From the NCBI GenBank assembly GCA_035457105.1, contig DATIBX010000565.1, forward strand, positions 1 to 64,000: DNA of 64,000 nucleotides, read 5' to 3'. Below are positions 44,803 through 54,800 of the stretch, in pieces; within the stretch, counting starts at the first letter, position 1, and the number at the start of each line of letters is the position of its first letter. The DNA comes from PSRF01 sp035457105 (GTDB lineage: Bacteria > Acidobacteriota > Blastocatellia > Pyrinomonadales > Pyrinomonadaceae). The position numbers and the translations under genes are program-made. Below the pieces are notes generated by a model. The model was not told the DNA's origin, searched no databases, and was given only the letters and a program-made list of their open reading frames with translations.

Positions 44803-46794
44803 CTATTGGTTGGTTAAAGCGCGCATCGAAATTAACCGGCGCGCCATTTCTTCAAAATCTGCCAACGACATCACGCCGATGTCGCCCTTTGTTCGTTCTC
44901 GCACTGCAACCATTTTCTGCTCCATCTCACGATCCCCGAGAACGAGCATGAATGGCACTTTCATTAACTGTGCATTGCGGATCTTCGCTCCGATCTTCTC
45001 GCTGCGCAGATTGGATTCCACTCGTAGGCCGAGACCACGAAGCTCCCGGGTAATTTCCTCTGCATAATCGTTAATACGATCCGTTATTGGCAAAACTGCT
45101 ACCTGGACTGGTGCGAGCCACATCGGAAACGCACCGGCGTAATGCTCGATCAGCACGCCAAAGAAACGCTCCATTGAACCAAATAATGCCCGATGAACCA
45201 TTAACGGTTGATGCGGTTTGTTGTCTTCGCCGATATATTCGAGCTGGAAGCGCCGCGGCAAATTAAAGTCAAACTGGACAGTGGTTAGCTGCCAGTTTCG
45301 CCCGATTGCGTCCTCGACACGAATATCGATCTTTGGTCCATAGAAGACTGCTTCGCCCTCGATTCGTTCGTAGGGAATGGAGCGACTATTCAAAGCGTCC
45401 ACGAGATTGCGTTCGGCACTCTCCCAGTCTTCATCAGAACCAAGGTAATGGGCGTCGGGATCATTGCCCCGAACCGATAGTTCAACCTTAATGTCCTTGA
45501 AACCAAAAACCTGGAACAGGTTATAAGCAAAATCGATGCAGCCGAGTATCTCCTGGCCGATCGTCTCGGGCGTACAGAAGATATGGGCATCATCTTGTGT
45601 AAAACCACGAACCCGCGTTAGACCATGCAACGTGCCGGAGAGTTCCGCCCTGTATACCGTGCCTAGCTCGGCGTAGCGAAGTGGTAAATCACGATAAGAG
45701 CGTTGCGCCGACTTATAGATGCCGATATGAAAAGGACAGTTCATCGGCTTAATCCGAAACTGCTGCTCTTCAAACTCCATCGGCGAAAACATTGAATCTA
45801 CGTAGTTCTCCTCGTGTCCACTCGTGAACCACAGTTCACGTTTAGCGATATGTGGCGTGAACACCAGACCGTACTCCCGCTTCAAAAGTTCCTCGCGCAA
45901 GTAGTCTTCCATCTCTTTCCGAATAGCGCCGCCCCGCGGATGCCAGAAAATCAATCCTTGACCATATTCTTCCTGGATCGAGAAGAGATCTAGTTCGCGG
46001 CCCAGTTTGCGGTGATCACGCTTCTCTGCCTCTTCGCGCTGTTTCAACCAAGCGTCAAGTTCTTCCTGGCTGAAGAAAGCCGTGCCGTAGATCCGCTGCA
46101 TTTGCGGCTGCGTAGCGTCACCTTTCCAATAAGCGCCCGCCAGTGAGAGCAACTTGAAAGCCCGCAGCTTATTGGTGTTCGGAACATGTGGTCCAAGACA
46201 AAAGTCGATAAAGGGTGAGCCGTCGATATAATAAACACTGACTCGCTCGCCGGCCTTGTCGTCAATCAGTTCACACTTAAGGGGTTCTTCGCGCTCGCCG
46301 AACACTCTGAGAGCTTCTGCTTTCGCAATTTCTTCGCGTCGATAGGCGAGGTTTTGACTGGCAATTTGCTTCATCCTTTTCTCGATGACCGGCAAATCGG
46401 CTTCCGTCAGAGGACGAGGTGCAATTACATCGTAGAAATAGCCGTAGCGCGGGTCGTCTAGCAAGGCAGGTCCGATTCCCAACTTTGTGCCGGGAAACAG
46501 ATCCAAAACCGCCGCTGCCAACAGATGCGCCGTGGAATGACGAAGCACTTCGAGTCCATCTCGAGTCTGTGGAACAATTGGTTCGATCTGGACCACTGCA
46601 TTTTCTGAGTCGCCATTTTCAGATGGCAGGGTGCTCAGTGGCGCAGCGAGGTCTACTTCGTGACCTTTGATCTTGGCCGCGAGAGCTTGTTTGGCTACGT
46701 CGCGGTCGAGTTTCTTTAGAGCTTCGGCAACCGTCGCAGAGTCAGGAACCACGGCGGAGGCTCCGTCTTTTAGTTGTACGTTTATGTCACTCAT
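44803..46794 (-). CDS. thrS: Threonyl-tRNA synthetase
   Basis: 663 aa, full length. An N-terminal TGS domain (1-65), the editing domain (HSTAHLLAAAVLDLFPGTKLGIGP, and CLGPHVPNT with its HxxxH/C ligands) and the class II core with motif 2 (YRAELSGTLHGLTRVRGFTQDDAHIFC) and motif 3 (HRALFGSMERFFGVLIEHYAGAFP) are all present. It leads the IF3 operon. Its 5' region holds an intergenic repeat and a short T-rich hairpin but no clear leader structure. Confidence 0.97.
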   Translation of the reverse strand: MSDINVQLKDGASAVVPDSATVAEALKKLDRDVAKQALAAKIKGHEVDLAAPLSTLPSENGDSENAVVQIEPIVPQTRDGLEVLRHSTAHLLAAAVLDLFPGTKLGIGPALLDDPRYGYFYDVIAPRPLTEADLPVIEKRMKQIASQNLAYRREEIAKAEALRVFGEREEPLKCELIDDKAGERVSVYYIDGSPFIDFCLGPHVPNTNKLRAFKLLSLAGAYWKGDATQPQMQRIYGTAFFSQEELDAWLKQREEAEKRDHRKLGRELDLFSIQEEYGQGLIFWHPRGGAIRKEMEDYLREELLKREYGLVFTPHIAKRELWFTSGHEENYVDSMFSPMEFEEQQFRIKPMNCPFHIGIYKSAQRSYRDLPLRYAELGTVYRAELSGTLHGLTRVRGFTQDDAHIFCTPETIGQEILGCIDFAYNLFQVFGFKDIKVELSVRGNDPDAHYLGSDEDWESAERNLVDALNSRSIPYERIEGEAVFYGPKIDIRVEDAIGRNWQLTTVQFDFNLPRRFQLEYIGEDNKPHQPLMVHRALFGSMERFFGVLIEHYAGAFPMWLAPVQVAVLPITDRINDYAEEITRELRGLGLRVESNLRSEKIGAKIRNAQLMKVPFMLVLGDREMEQKMVAVRERTKGDIGVMSLADFEEMARRLISMRALTNQ

Positions 46795-47589
46795 TTAAAA
46801 ACGCCAACAGGATCAACTGGTTACCCGGTCGACACTACTTGGCCCTCGGCTCATTTAAGAGCGCCACGGACAGCCAAAAAGACCTTTATTTCCGAGGCCG
46901 AAGACCAACTCCAACGATGTTCGATTCACTAATTTTTACTAACTTCAGTCGATCGGATTCGATAGGAGCGCCTTCGTAGCGCGCCCGCACATGGTGGCGG
47001 GTCGGTTAAAAATTAAAGAATCGAGTGTATGTTCGATTCATAACGAAGGTCTTCTGGAGCGTCCTATCAAAAGTTAGAAATGGCAGAAATTTCCTGCCGT
47101 TTAGCAAACAACGAAGCCGGATGATAACAAAGCACCCGAAATCAGTGCAAGCAGAAGGCGCGTTCTCAGAAAATCAGAAAATGTTGCCCCTCACAGAATA
47201 CCCAAGGGTGCCACAGCAACTCACCAGAATCCCGCAGTCAGGAAGGGTGGCAGAGCGGCAAACGTCAATACTTTCTTGACCCGAACCTAGCGACGCCCCC
47301 GCTCTTCTAACCTCTGTAGTTCTACATATACATCTTTTCTCACTGATTTAGGTGTAACAGACCATCAGGGGCAAAGAGCGGGGGCGACGCTGTTACTGAC
47401 ATTACAAGTTTGAGTGTTCTGGCCGCTCTGCCACCCTTCCTGATTGCGGGATTCTGGAATTTGAGCCTCGTTCAAGATAAAAAAACAGGAGTCGCCTTTA
47501 ATAAACAAGTTGCGGTAGCATACTCCGCCTTTAGTCAACCCAGCGCTTTCGATCATTAACTAACAATTCTTAAGTAGGAGACTTCCCGC
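46795..47589. other. Divergent intergenic region holding a large inverted repeat
   Basis: This 795-bp gap lies between thrS (minus) and the DUF885 gene (plus). It contains the 234-bp inverted repeat listed separately. A small hairpin (GGCAG/CTGCC, 47082-47098) with T-rich minus-strand sequence after it could be a weak leader attenuator for thrS. No coding frame is supported. Confidence 0.6.
47224..47457. repeat. 234-bp element with 36-bp inverted-repeat ends
   Basis: The outer arms 47224-47259 and 47422-47457 agree at 35 of 36 positions. An inner pair (47289-47306 / 47374-47391) agrees at 17 of 18, and the intervening sequence differs between sides. The arms contain GGAAGGGTGGCAGAGCGG, which resembles the 5' part of a tRNA-Ser. 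No flanking target-site duplication is evident. Confidence 0.8.
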
Positions 47590-49518
47590 ATGCGCTCAGG
47601 ATCCAGAGCTTTGGCTTGTGCCCTAATTTCTATCCTCGTCTCAAGCTTCCATTTTCGATCAGAAGCACAAAATTCCAAAACAGATGGAAAAGTAACGACG
47701 AAAACTGCGGGGCACGCAGAAATAAAAGACAGCGAGATGCGTCCACAGATTGAACGTTACACCGTTGATCGAGGCAGTCTTACTCGCGCTTTCCCCGTGC
47801 CAATGTCTCCGAGCCGTCGCGAACGGTTCAAACAATTCTACTCCGAATGGCTCGCCTCACTTGCAAGACTAGACTTTGAGCGAATGAGCGAAGACGGCCA
47901 GATCGATTACATCCTCTTCAAAAACCATCTGGAGTACGAACTGCGACAGCTTAATATCCAGGCCGGACAGCTTGACGAGATTCAGGCGTTAATACCCTTC
48001 GCGAAAACTATCATCGACCTCGAGGAAACTCGGCGACGAATGGAGCCGATAGACTCAGCCAGGGTGGCGGTAACACTCACTGACTTGCGAAAAGTGGTTG
48101 ATGAGCGAAGACGTGCAGTCGAGGCGGGCCTACGATCCGAAGGACAGGCTAACTCTACAAACGATGTCGAACCTTTAAAAATAAAAAAGACGCTCGCCAA
48201 TCGCGGAGTCACTGCAGTTAATAATCTCAGAACTATCCTACGTAACTGGTACACGTTTTATGACGGCTACGATCCATTGTTCACCTGGTGGAACGAAGAG
48301 CCATATAAATCCTTGGACCAATCGTTGACTGGTTACGCTTCTTTTCTCACTGAAAAAGTAGTCGGTATTCGCACTGAAAGCTCTGGACCATCCGCAACAC
48401 CGGCGAATCGCAATCTCGGCGGCGGTGGCGGTCAAAGCAGTGCGGGAACCGCAGGCTTCCAAAGATCCACGAGCACAATGGCACGGCCTGGCGATACCAG
48501 CGACATTGTGGGCGATCCGATTGGTCGCGACGCACTGATTAGCGAACTCAAATCCGAAATGATTCCTTACACACCCGAAGAAATTATCGCGATTGGCGAA
48601 AAGGAGATGGCGTGGTGCGAAAACGAAATGAAAAAGGCGTCGCGTGAACTTGGGTACGGCGACGACTGGCACAAAGCACTCGAGTTCGTGAAGACACAAT
48701 ACGTGAAGCCCGGTGAACAGCCTGAAATGATTCGAGGACTAGCTCTCGAAGCAATCAAGTTTGTTGAAGACAAGGATCTCGTTACTGTCCCTCAGCTCGC
48801 CAAAGACACCTGGCGAATGGAAATGATGACCCCGGAACGCCAGCTCGTTAGCCCGTTCTTTCTCGGGGGCGAAACAATCCTCGTCTCCTTTCCCACCAAC
48901 ACGATGGCCCACGAACAAAAGATGATGAGTATGCGCGGGAACAACATTCATTTCGCCCGAGCAACTGTTTTTCATGAATTGATTCCGGGTCATCATCTAC
49001 AGGGCTTCATGGCGGCACGCAACAAACCATACCGGGCAATTTTCGGCACTCCCTTCTGGACTGAAGGAAACGCGCTTTACTGGGAATTGCTGTTCTGGGA
49101 TCTGAACTTTGCTAAGTCTCCTGAAAACAAGATAGGGATGCTGTTCTGGCGGATGCATCGTTGTGCCCGGATCATCTTCTCGCTCAGCTTCCATCTCGAG
49201 AAGATGACACCCCAGGAATGCATTGATCTATTAGTAAATAAAGTCGGGCACGAGCGTGATAACGCGACTGCTGAGGTGCGCCGATCGCTAGACGGCAGCT
49301 ATGGACCGCTCTACCAGATTGCATACCTGATAGGAGGGCTGCAGCAGTACGCATTACATAAAGAGATGGTCGCTTCCGGCAAGATGACGAATCGCGCGTT
49401 CAATGATGCGTTACTGATGGAGAACCGCATTCCCATCGAGATGATTCGTGCGAGTCTCACGAATCAAAAACTGACGCGCGACTTTTCCACGAATTGGAAG
49501 TTTTACGGCACGCCGTAA
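47590..49518 (+). CDS. Secreted DUF885-family protein
   Basis: 642 aa. A signal peptide covers 1-26, ending SEAQ. The DUF885 core lies in the second half, with FHELIPGHHLQGFMAARNKP (a variant HELxPGHH zinc motif) and WTEGNALYWELLFWDLNFA. Members are predicted metallohydrolases, often carboxypeptidase-like. The substrate is unknown. TAGGAG precedes the ATG at 47590. Confidence 0.85.
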   Translation: MRSGSRALACALISILVSSFHFRSEAQNSKTDGKVTTKTAGHAEIKDSEMRPQIERYTVDRGSLTRAFPVPMSPSRRERFKQFYSEWLASLARLDFERMSEDGQIDYILFKNHLEYELRQLNIQAGQLDEIQALIPFAKTIIDLEETRRRMEPIDSARVAVTLTDLRKVVDERRRAVEAGLRSEGQANSTNDVEPLKIKKTLANRGVTAVNNLRTILRNWYTFYDGYDPLFTWWNEEPYKSLDQSLTGYASFLTEKVVGIRTESSGPSATPANRNLGGGGGQSSAGTAGFQRSTSTMARPGDTSDIVGDPIGRDALISELKSEMIPYTPEEIIAIGEKEMAWCENEMKKASRELGYGDDWHKALEFVKTQYVKPGEQPEMIRGLALEAIKFVEDKDLVTVPQLAKDTWRMEMMTPERQLVSPFFLGGETILVSFPTNTMAHEQKMMSMRGNNIHFARATVFHELIPGHHLQGFMAARNKPYRAIFGTPFWTEGNALYWELLFWDLNFAKSPENKIGMLFWRMHRCARIIFSLSFHLEKMTPQECIDLLVNKVGHERDNATAEVRRSLDGSYGPLYQIAYLIGGLQQYALHKEMVASGKMTNRAFNDALLMENRIPIEMIRASLTNQKLTRDFSTNWKFYGTP

Positions 49519-49532
49519 CAGCAGTTTAGATT

Positions 49533-49622
49533 GTGTGGTTTCGTGTGGTTTCGTGGATCGCATTTTCCGGGTATAGACGAGCCGCGAATTCACACGAACT
49601 AACACGAATGAGACGAAATCCA
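49533..49622. repeat. TTCGTGT-rich repeat between two genes
   Basis: A 10-bp tandem GTGTGGTTTC (49533-49552, two copies) is followed by complementary-type words (CACGAACTAACACGAATGAGACG, 49593-49615 area). This is a short intergenic repeat of uncertain origin between the ends of two convergent genes. Confidence 0.4.
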
Positions 49623-49626
49623 GCAG

Positions 49627-50520
49627 TTAGTGATTCGTTCTTTTAGCGGAAGTGCGGTACCACAACTGCAATTTCACAAACATTGGCTGACTCGCCAGTG
49701 CTGCTGCTCTGTAAAAAACTAACTGTGGAGCCGGAGCTGACGGCGTGAGAGCCCTCGTTCCCGCAGCATCACGCTCCTCTTTGGTCCAAGCCTGACCGGG
49801 TTGGCCCATCTCAAGGAAACCCACCCCAGAATTCCACTGTTTTTCCCAGGTCGCAACCTGATCACTGGTCAATTGCTGCGCCTTGTCTGTGATAGTAATC
49901 CCCTCCAGCGGCTTTGGGGCAACTAAGACACTCAAGACCTCGGCCACGTGATCGGGCCTGCTTTTTCTGACTGTGAAGAAAGGGGGACTATCAACCTGTG
50001 CCGGGATTTCCGTGAGCATTCCAACCGATACCTTATTGTCCCCGTTCAGCGTTCGCGTGGTGGGAAAAATCAAGTATGGTGGTCCAACAGAGCCGTCGGC
50101 GTATTGCTCACGATCAATCACATACAAATAACCGTTTCGCGCCCCTTCGACACTTATCCTTAATTTGTCGCCCTGCCCGAGTTTAGTCTCGGGCGAAATT
50201 CTCTCCGGCAAATACTCTTTGGATTCAGAGTCGTCGTGAACGATTATGCGTTCGCCTGAATCCCGCGCAGCGGCAGGTCGTAGTCTCCAGAGTGTTACCC
50301 CGACTACGGAATCTGGAGCAACGTCATTAACCGGTACTTTCGGAGTTGCTATGCGATAGGTGCGTCGCTTATTGCTTGATTTACTGTTTGACGTATAGAC
50401 CGTGTCCCACAGTTTCCGAGTTGTATCATCGCCTTGCTGGGCTCGGACCACTGAGTAAAAAACAGCGGCGGCCAGGCACAAGAATAAAAGCAGAAACCCA
50501 ATTAGATTTATTCGTTTCAT
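49627..50520 (-). CDS. DUF4384-type protein of the CHAT cassette
   Basis: 297 aa from the ATG at 50520 (AGAAGGAGCAGTC). A signal anchor covers residues 3-26. The C-terminal half has a DUF4384-like beta pattern (GYLYVIDREQYADGSVGPPYLIFPT and a RxLNGDNKVSVG strand), also seen in the kinase at 54801. Its ATG lies 34 nt after the CHAT gene's stop, and it is transcribed with it. DUF4384 domains are extracellular beta domains with unknown ligand. Confidence 0.7.
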   Translation of the reverse strand: MKRINLIGFLLLFLCLAAAVFYSVVRAQQGDDTTRKLWDTVYTSNSKSSNKRRTYRIATPKVPVNDVAPDSVVGVTLWRLRPAAARDSGERIIVHDDSESKEYLPERISPETKLGQGDKLRISVEGARNGYLYVIDREQYADGSVGPPYLIFPTTRTLNGDNKVSVGMLTEIPAQVDSPPFFTVRKSRPDHVAEVLSVLVAPKPLEGITITDKAQQLTSDQVATWEKQWNSGVGFLEMGQPGQAWTKEERDAAGTRALTPSAPAPQLVFYRAAALASQPMFVKLQLWYRTSAKRTNH

Positions 50521-50554
50521 GACTGCTCCTTCTGCCCCCAGAAGAATTGCCTTA

Positions 50555-53500
50555 TTACTTCCAATCACCCTGCATTACAAACGCGGCCCAGAAATAAGGC
50601 TGTTGCCATTGTCGCGCGCGCAACATTTCGATTTGCGCAGCTCGTAAAGCTGCGGATGGCGTTTTATGCATTCTCAACATGCCGCTATACAGTCGGCCCA
50701 TCAACGAAGCCGTCGCTTTGTCATTGACACTCCATAAGCTGACAACAACACGCCTAGCTCCGGCATACATGAAGCCCTGGGTGAGACCCACCAGGCCCTC
50801 ACCTTTAATGTCTTGTCCGAGCCCGGTTTCGCAGGCACTCAAGACAACTAATTCAGCTGGTAACTTCAGATTGTAGATGTCCAGGGTTCGCAGAAATCCA
50901 TCTTCCGGTCTTCCCTGTTCATCAACGAGAGAAAGGACAATTGCGGAAAATTTGGGATTACTGGTGTCGAGATAACCGTGGGTTGCAAAATGCAAATAAC
51001 GGTAATTACTGAGCTCACTGCTCAACGCCGTGGCTCTACTAGCTTGAAAATCAAGTGCCCTTAAATTCGCACCACCACTCGCGACCGAGAGTATCTCCTG
51101 CGCTTCCTGGCGAGTGAAGGGCAAACGCCGAACCACCATTTCCGCGGCTGCACTGTTCTTTACATGCTCGATAATCCTGAGATCACCCGAAGCTTCGCGT
51201 TGGGCATCCTTAACATCTGAACGATCACTCTTTTCTTTCGATCTCAGCCTCACGTCACTAGCCGAAAATACTGGATCGGCAATCACTGCGACTCCCTTGG
51301 GTGCCGGGGTCCGATTGGCCAGAGCTCGACGCTGAACCGCTATGGTCGAAGCCGAAGGTAAATTGACAACCTCATGGTCCAAGATTAGGGGTCGATATTC
51401 CGCGTTGCGAGGGTTATCTGTTAATTGAAGGCCGTCGCGAGCCACATAGCCAGACAAAGGACGAGACGACGTCCCACCGGGAAAGGCAAGCGCGGCAAAA
51501 GGAACATATTGCAGCGCACCGTCCGCGACGATTAACAACCGCTTATCACCGAATTTCGCGGCCGCCGGCTTTAGGATCATGTCGCTTAATTGGTTGTTGA
51601 GTTCTTGCGCACGACTATCAGCTGTAGCTATCCGGGCGACACGCTCCGAGGCGGTCTCAACTGGCTTCATGACACTTCGTTCCGTCAAGGTCTGATAGAG
51701 TTCACGAGCCACATCTTCAATCCGACTCCTACCGGGCAACTCATAGGTTTTCAATGAATTGGTGGTCACTAACCAAAGATAGCTACGATCGGTTCCAAGC
51801 GAATACTCGAGCAACAATGAATCTGGATCTAACTGGTCCTGAATTTCTTTAAGACCCAGGGGCTGAGGTTGAGTCAAAGCTGCGTAAGCGGGACTGGCTC
51901 TACGAATGGAAGCCTGGACTTGTCGAAACTCATCCTCTAACGAATTGATCTCTCCCTTGAGAGCCTCAATCTCCTTTTGACTTCCCTTTAAGGCAGTAAG
52001 CTGAATCAGTCGCTGTGCTTTTGCATTTAACGATTGAGTGAGTAACTTTTCCCGATCCACCAGTTCAGGGCTTACTCCTTTACGTATTACGACGCTCGAC
52101 TCGTTCAGCGTATCCAACAGACTGCGCGCTCGGGCTCGTTCACTAACCTGCAATGCTTCTGCATCGTGTCCCTTGCCAGGGTTCTTAGCATCGAGTTGCA
52201 TCAACAAATCGATGTAGAACTCATAAACATTCTCTCGAGAAGCAAGATATGCCGAGCGCAACTGAGGACTGGTGGATCGAGCGCGAACCGTTTCGACCAA
52301 ACCAATTGCCTCTTCAACATCGCGTCGCGCTTGGTCAAAGTCTTGTTTCTGCTGCTGAGCCTTGGCGCTGTCCAGCAGCGTAGCGGCAGCGCTATTGAGA
52401 TCTGAAATTTTTCGGAAAATGACTACTGAGGCATTTAATTGTTCAAGGGCCTGGTCTGGTTGGTTTAATAAGAGATAGACGTGTCCCAGGTTTGCAAGCG
52501 AGATCCCTTCACGCCGGACGTTGCCAGCCTCACGTTGAATTTTGAGCGCTTCTAGATGATAGGAGATGGCTTTTTCCGGCTGCCCCATTGCTGAGTAGGT
52601 GGCGCCAATTAAATCCAGAGTGTCGGCTTCCTGCCTCCGGTTGTTCGTTCGCTTCTGGATTGCTTGGGCCTGCTGAAAGAAGTCGAGCGCTTTCGGATAA
52701 TCCTGCATTTTTCGATACGAGTTTCCAATATTACTGAGAGTGTAAGCTTCGGAACCGGTATCTTTGACCGCTCGTAACAGAGTTAGCGCTTGTTGGAGGT
52801 AGTCGAATGACTTTTCAGGTTCACCCCATTGGGTATAGGCGACTCCAATATTGTTCAGAGTTATGCCTTCGGTCCTGCCATTGCCCAGAGCACGAAATAC
52901 GGGAAGGGCTTGGAGATAATATTCAATCGCTTTTTCCCAATCCGAAGCATCATTGTTGATTTTTCCGATGTTGTTGAGAGCGGACGCTTCGACACCCTGA
53001 TTACCGCTTCGCCGGGCCAGGACTAGAGCACGGTTGTAATGAGCCAATGCTTTGTCCGTCTCGCCAAGCACATCGTAAGCGCCACCCAAAAAGGTCTCGA
53101 GTACCTCTTCCTGTCGCGAGTCGTTAAGCGTCTTAGCTACAGTCATGCTCTGCTCCAAAAATGGCAGCGCTGACCGAAATTCACCTAACTGCATGTAAAG
53201 CACGCCAACCGCTCGTGCTGTGAGTGCTTCGCGATAAGCTTGATGCGTCGACTGATAGAACGGCAATGTTTCTTTCAGAGTCTCAACAGCGAGCTGTCGT
53301 GAACTGCCGGACGACTCATTACTAAGTCTCGTACCTTCATCAAACTTCCGCTGAACTGCTACTGCATTCATATCTTGAGGAGTGGCTGGTCCAATTTTCA
53401 CCTCACGAATTTCGTACTTTCCGGCGGCTGCCCTTGGATTCGGGGAAAAAATATCGACTCTAAAGTCACCCGACTCATTGGCGACAAGCAACAGAGGTTC

Positions 53501-53854
53501 TGGTCCCCATTTGTCGTTTGGACTGTCGGTTTCGGCAATCTTCTTTCCGTCAGGACTAAACAGCCCGATTGAGATATCAATCTGTTGCTGTAGAACAACT
53601 GCTGAGAGAAAGTCACCTGACCTCAGGGAAACACGAAAAGAATCGGTTTGGCCGCCTTTTAGTTCATGCTGGCCTGGTCCAAAATCTAACTGCGGCTTTT
53701 GCTGTTCGACGGGAGGATTCTGGGTTTGAGAAAAGGCATTAGCGGAGAACGATAACAATAATAAACCGGGTAGAGCGAAACCTATGGTAGCCGCCCTTAA
53801 CCAACGGTTGGGAGCGCGCAAACACAAAACTAACTTGGCGAGGTCTTGTAACAT
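50555..53854 (-). CDS. CHAT-domain protein with TPR array (caspase-like peptidase candidate)
   Basis: 1,099 aa. A hydrophobic signal anchor (about 22-42) is followed by a beta-rich N-terminal domain, then a TPR region (about 190-560) with repeats such as EASALNNIGKINNDASDWEKAIEYYLQAL. A coiled segment and the C-terminal CHAT domain (about 800-1099) follow. The CHAT catalytic pair is intact: His in HFATHG (about 959) and Cys in LSACETG (about 1008). CHAT domains are caspase-fold peptidases, often with target specificity set by TPRs. The substrate is unknown. It is flanked by an orphan small gene and the kinase. Confidence 0.9.
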   Translation of the reverse strand: MLQDLAKLVLCLRAPNRWLRAATIGFALPGLLLLSFSANAFSQTQNPPVEQQKPQLDFGPGQHELKGGQTDSFRVSLRSGDFLSAVVLQQQIDISIGLFSPDGKKIAETDSPNDKWGPEPLLLVANESGDFRVDIFSPNPRAAAGKYEIREVKIGPATPQDMNAVAVQRKFDEGTRLSNESSGSSRQLAVETLKETLPFYQSTHQAYREALTARAVGVLYMQLGEFRSALPFLEQSMTVAKTLNDSRQEEVLETFLGGAYDVLGETDKALAHYNRALVLARRSGNQGVEASALNNIGKINNDASDWEKAIEYYLQALPVFRALGNGRTEGITLNNIGVAYTQWGEPEKSFDYLQQALTLLRAVKDTGSEAYTLSNIGNSYRKMQDYPKALDFFQQAQAIQKRTNNRRQEADTLDLIGATYSAMGQPEKAISYHLEALKIQREAGNVRREGISLANLGHVYLLLNQPDQALEQLNASVVIFRKISDLNSAAATLLDSAKAQQQKQDFDQARRDVEEAIGLVETVRARSTSPQLRSAYLASRENVYEFYIDLLMQLDAKNPGKGHDAEALQVSERARARSLLDTLNESSVVIRKGVSPELVDREKLLTQSLNAKAQRLIQLTALKGSQKEIEALKGEINSLEDEFRQVQASIRRASPAYAALTQPQPLGLKEIQDQLDPDSLLLEYSLGTDRSYLWLVTTNSLKTYELPGRSRIEDVARELYQTLTERSVMKPVETASERVARIATADSRAQELNNQLSDMILKPAAAKFGDKRLLIVADGALQYVPFAALAFPGGTSSRPLSGYVARDGLQLTDNPRNAEYRPLILDHEVVNLPSASTIAVQRRALANRTPAPKGVAVIADPVFSASDVRLRSKEKSDRSDVKDAQREASGDLRIIEHVKNSAAAEMVVRRLPFTRQEAQEILSVASGGANLRALDFQASRATALSSELSNYRYLHFATHGYLDTSNPKFSAIVLSLVDEQGRPEDGFLRTLDIYNLKLPAELVVLSACETGLGQDIKGEGLVGLTQGFMYAGARRVVVSLWSVNDKATASLMGRLYSGMLRMHKTPSAALRAAQIEMLRARQWQQPYFWAAFVMQGDWK

Positions 53855-53974
53855 CTTCGTTGCCGAATTAAGAAAGTCATCATAAAACCAAAAGCCAGGA
53901 GAGAGGCGACCCCTAAGTCTCAGAGGTCACCTCTTTCCATTGCTGAGAAATGCAGAAAGACATCTGCAAATCGG

Positions 53975-54364
53975 CTAAACAGACTTGGTGGCCGATGCGG
54001 CTAAATCATCGCCAGCAGTTGAACCCGCCTGCGCAGTCCACTCCCCACTCTGGGGACCTGTTTCTTTAATATCGGGTTTACCAAGCGTTCCCCAAGTACC
54101 TTCAGCCTGATTACTGGACGCACCTCCTTGAAGCGTGTTGACGGTGATGTCCCAGGTATTTCCGTCGTAACCGAACTGTGGAAAATCAAAGGGGGCCGTC
54201 GGCAACGTTGTGCCTGGGGTCGTTGAGAGGATTGTGTTGATATTGGGCGCAGTAAACTGATAGGCCGTTCCCGCTGTATTCGTATTGATGTGGCAACCGA
54301 CCAGATCTTGTCCATTACTACCGCCTGAGATTCCATTGGCATGAAGTGTCCATACGTTAGGCAT
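53975..54364 (-). CDS. Orphan small protein between kinase and CHAT genes
   Basis: 129 aa. I recognise no family. The composition is Gly/Thr/Asn/Ser rich with few charges (pI acidic) and no signal peptide. It is preceded by a good Shine-Dalgarno GAAGGAGGATTAAC before the ATG at 54364. Gene position, compactness and lack of a signal make it a possible target or regulator of the CHAT protein, but no sequence feature proves it. Confidence 0.55.
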   Translation of the reverse strand: MPNVWTLHANGISGGSNGQDLVGCHINTNTAGTAYQFTAPNINTILSTTPGTTLPTAPFDFPQFGYDGNTWDITVNTLQGGASSNQAEGTWGTLGKPDIKETGPQSGEWTAQAGSTAGDDLAASATKSV

Positions 54365-54800
54365 TTGTTAATCCTCCTTCGGATTGTTTGAGTTGACCCG
54401 ACATCGCGGGCTACGTTCCTCCTGAACTCCACACGTCTCACTTGAGGGATTCGATGACTTTTCTGCGAAAATCAGGGAGAACTCCTTGTGTCGCGTCAAA
54501 GTTTAGAAGGAACGGAAACTCTTCTTCTATCTATTAACGCGAGAAGTATTTGGGAAAACCACCATTCAACTGATGAAAACAAGGAAGCTCGCTGGGTTGC
54601 TATCCTTGCAACTGGAAAGGTCGTGGCATATTTCAACCCACTTCAGAATGCGTTTGAATGCAGGAATAATAGGCCTCGATTCAAGGAAGGTCAATCATCG
54701 AACCTTGGGTCGAAGACAGAAGAAGGCGTTTTTTGAGGCTGGCCAAAGCGGCCTCCTGGCGCAAGCCTCACAATCGGCCCACCCTATTCGAAATGGAGGC
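54365..54800. other. Intergenic region between kinase and orphan small gene
   Basis: No coding frame is supported. A hairpin with stem GAGGCT / AGCCTC (54735-54769, containing a second GGCC/GGCC pair) lies 32 nt after the kinase stop; it is followed by AAAAAA on the minus strand, so it is not an intrinsic terminator. The gap suggests that the small gene may have its own promoter, although no boxes are clear. Confidence 0.4.

Noticed and set aside
47240..47310. tRNA-Ser-like gene
   Set aside because: The 5' part resembles tRNA-Ser (GGAAGGGTGGCAGAGCGG), and a 5-bp stem with 7-nt loop follows, but there is no T-arm GGTTCGA consensus, no D-stem partner and no matching acceptor 3' strand.
54488..54736. 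82-residue plus-strand frame between kinase and orphan gene
   Set aside because: No ribosome binding site or domain, and a second overlapping frame of similar length exists, which is typical of non-coding sequence.
54735..54769. Intrinsic terminator of the kinase gene
   Set aside because: The stem GAGGCT/AGCCTC is followed by AAAAAA on the minus strand, the wrong polarity for an intrinsic terminator.
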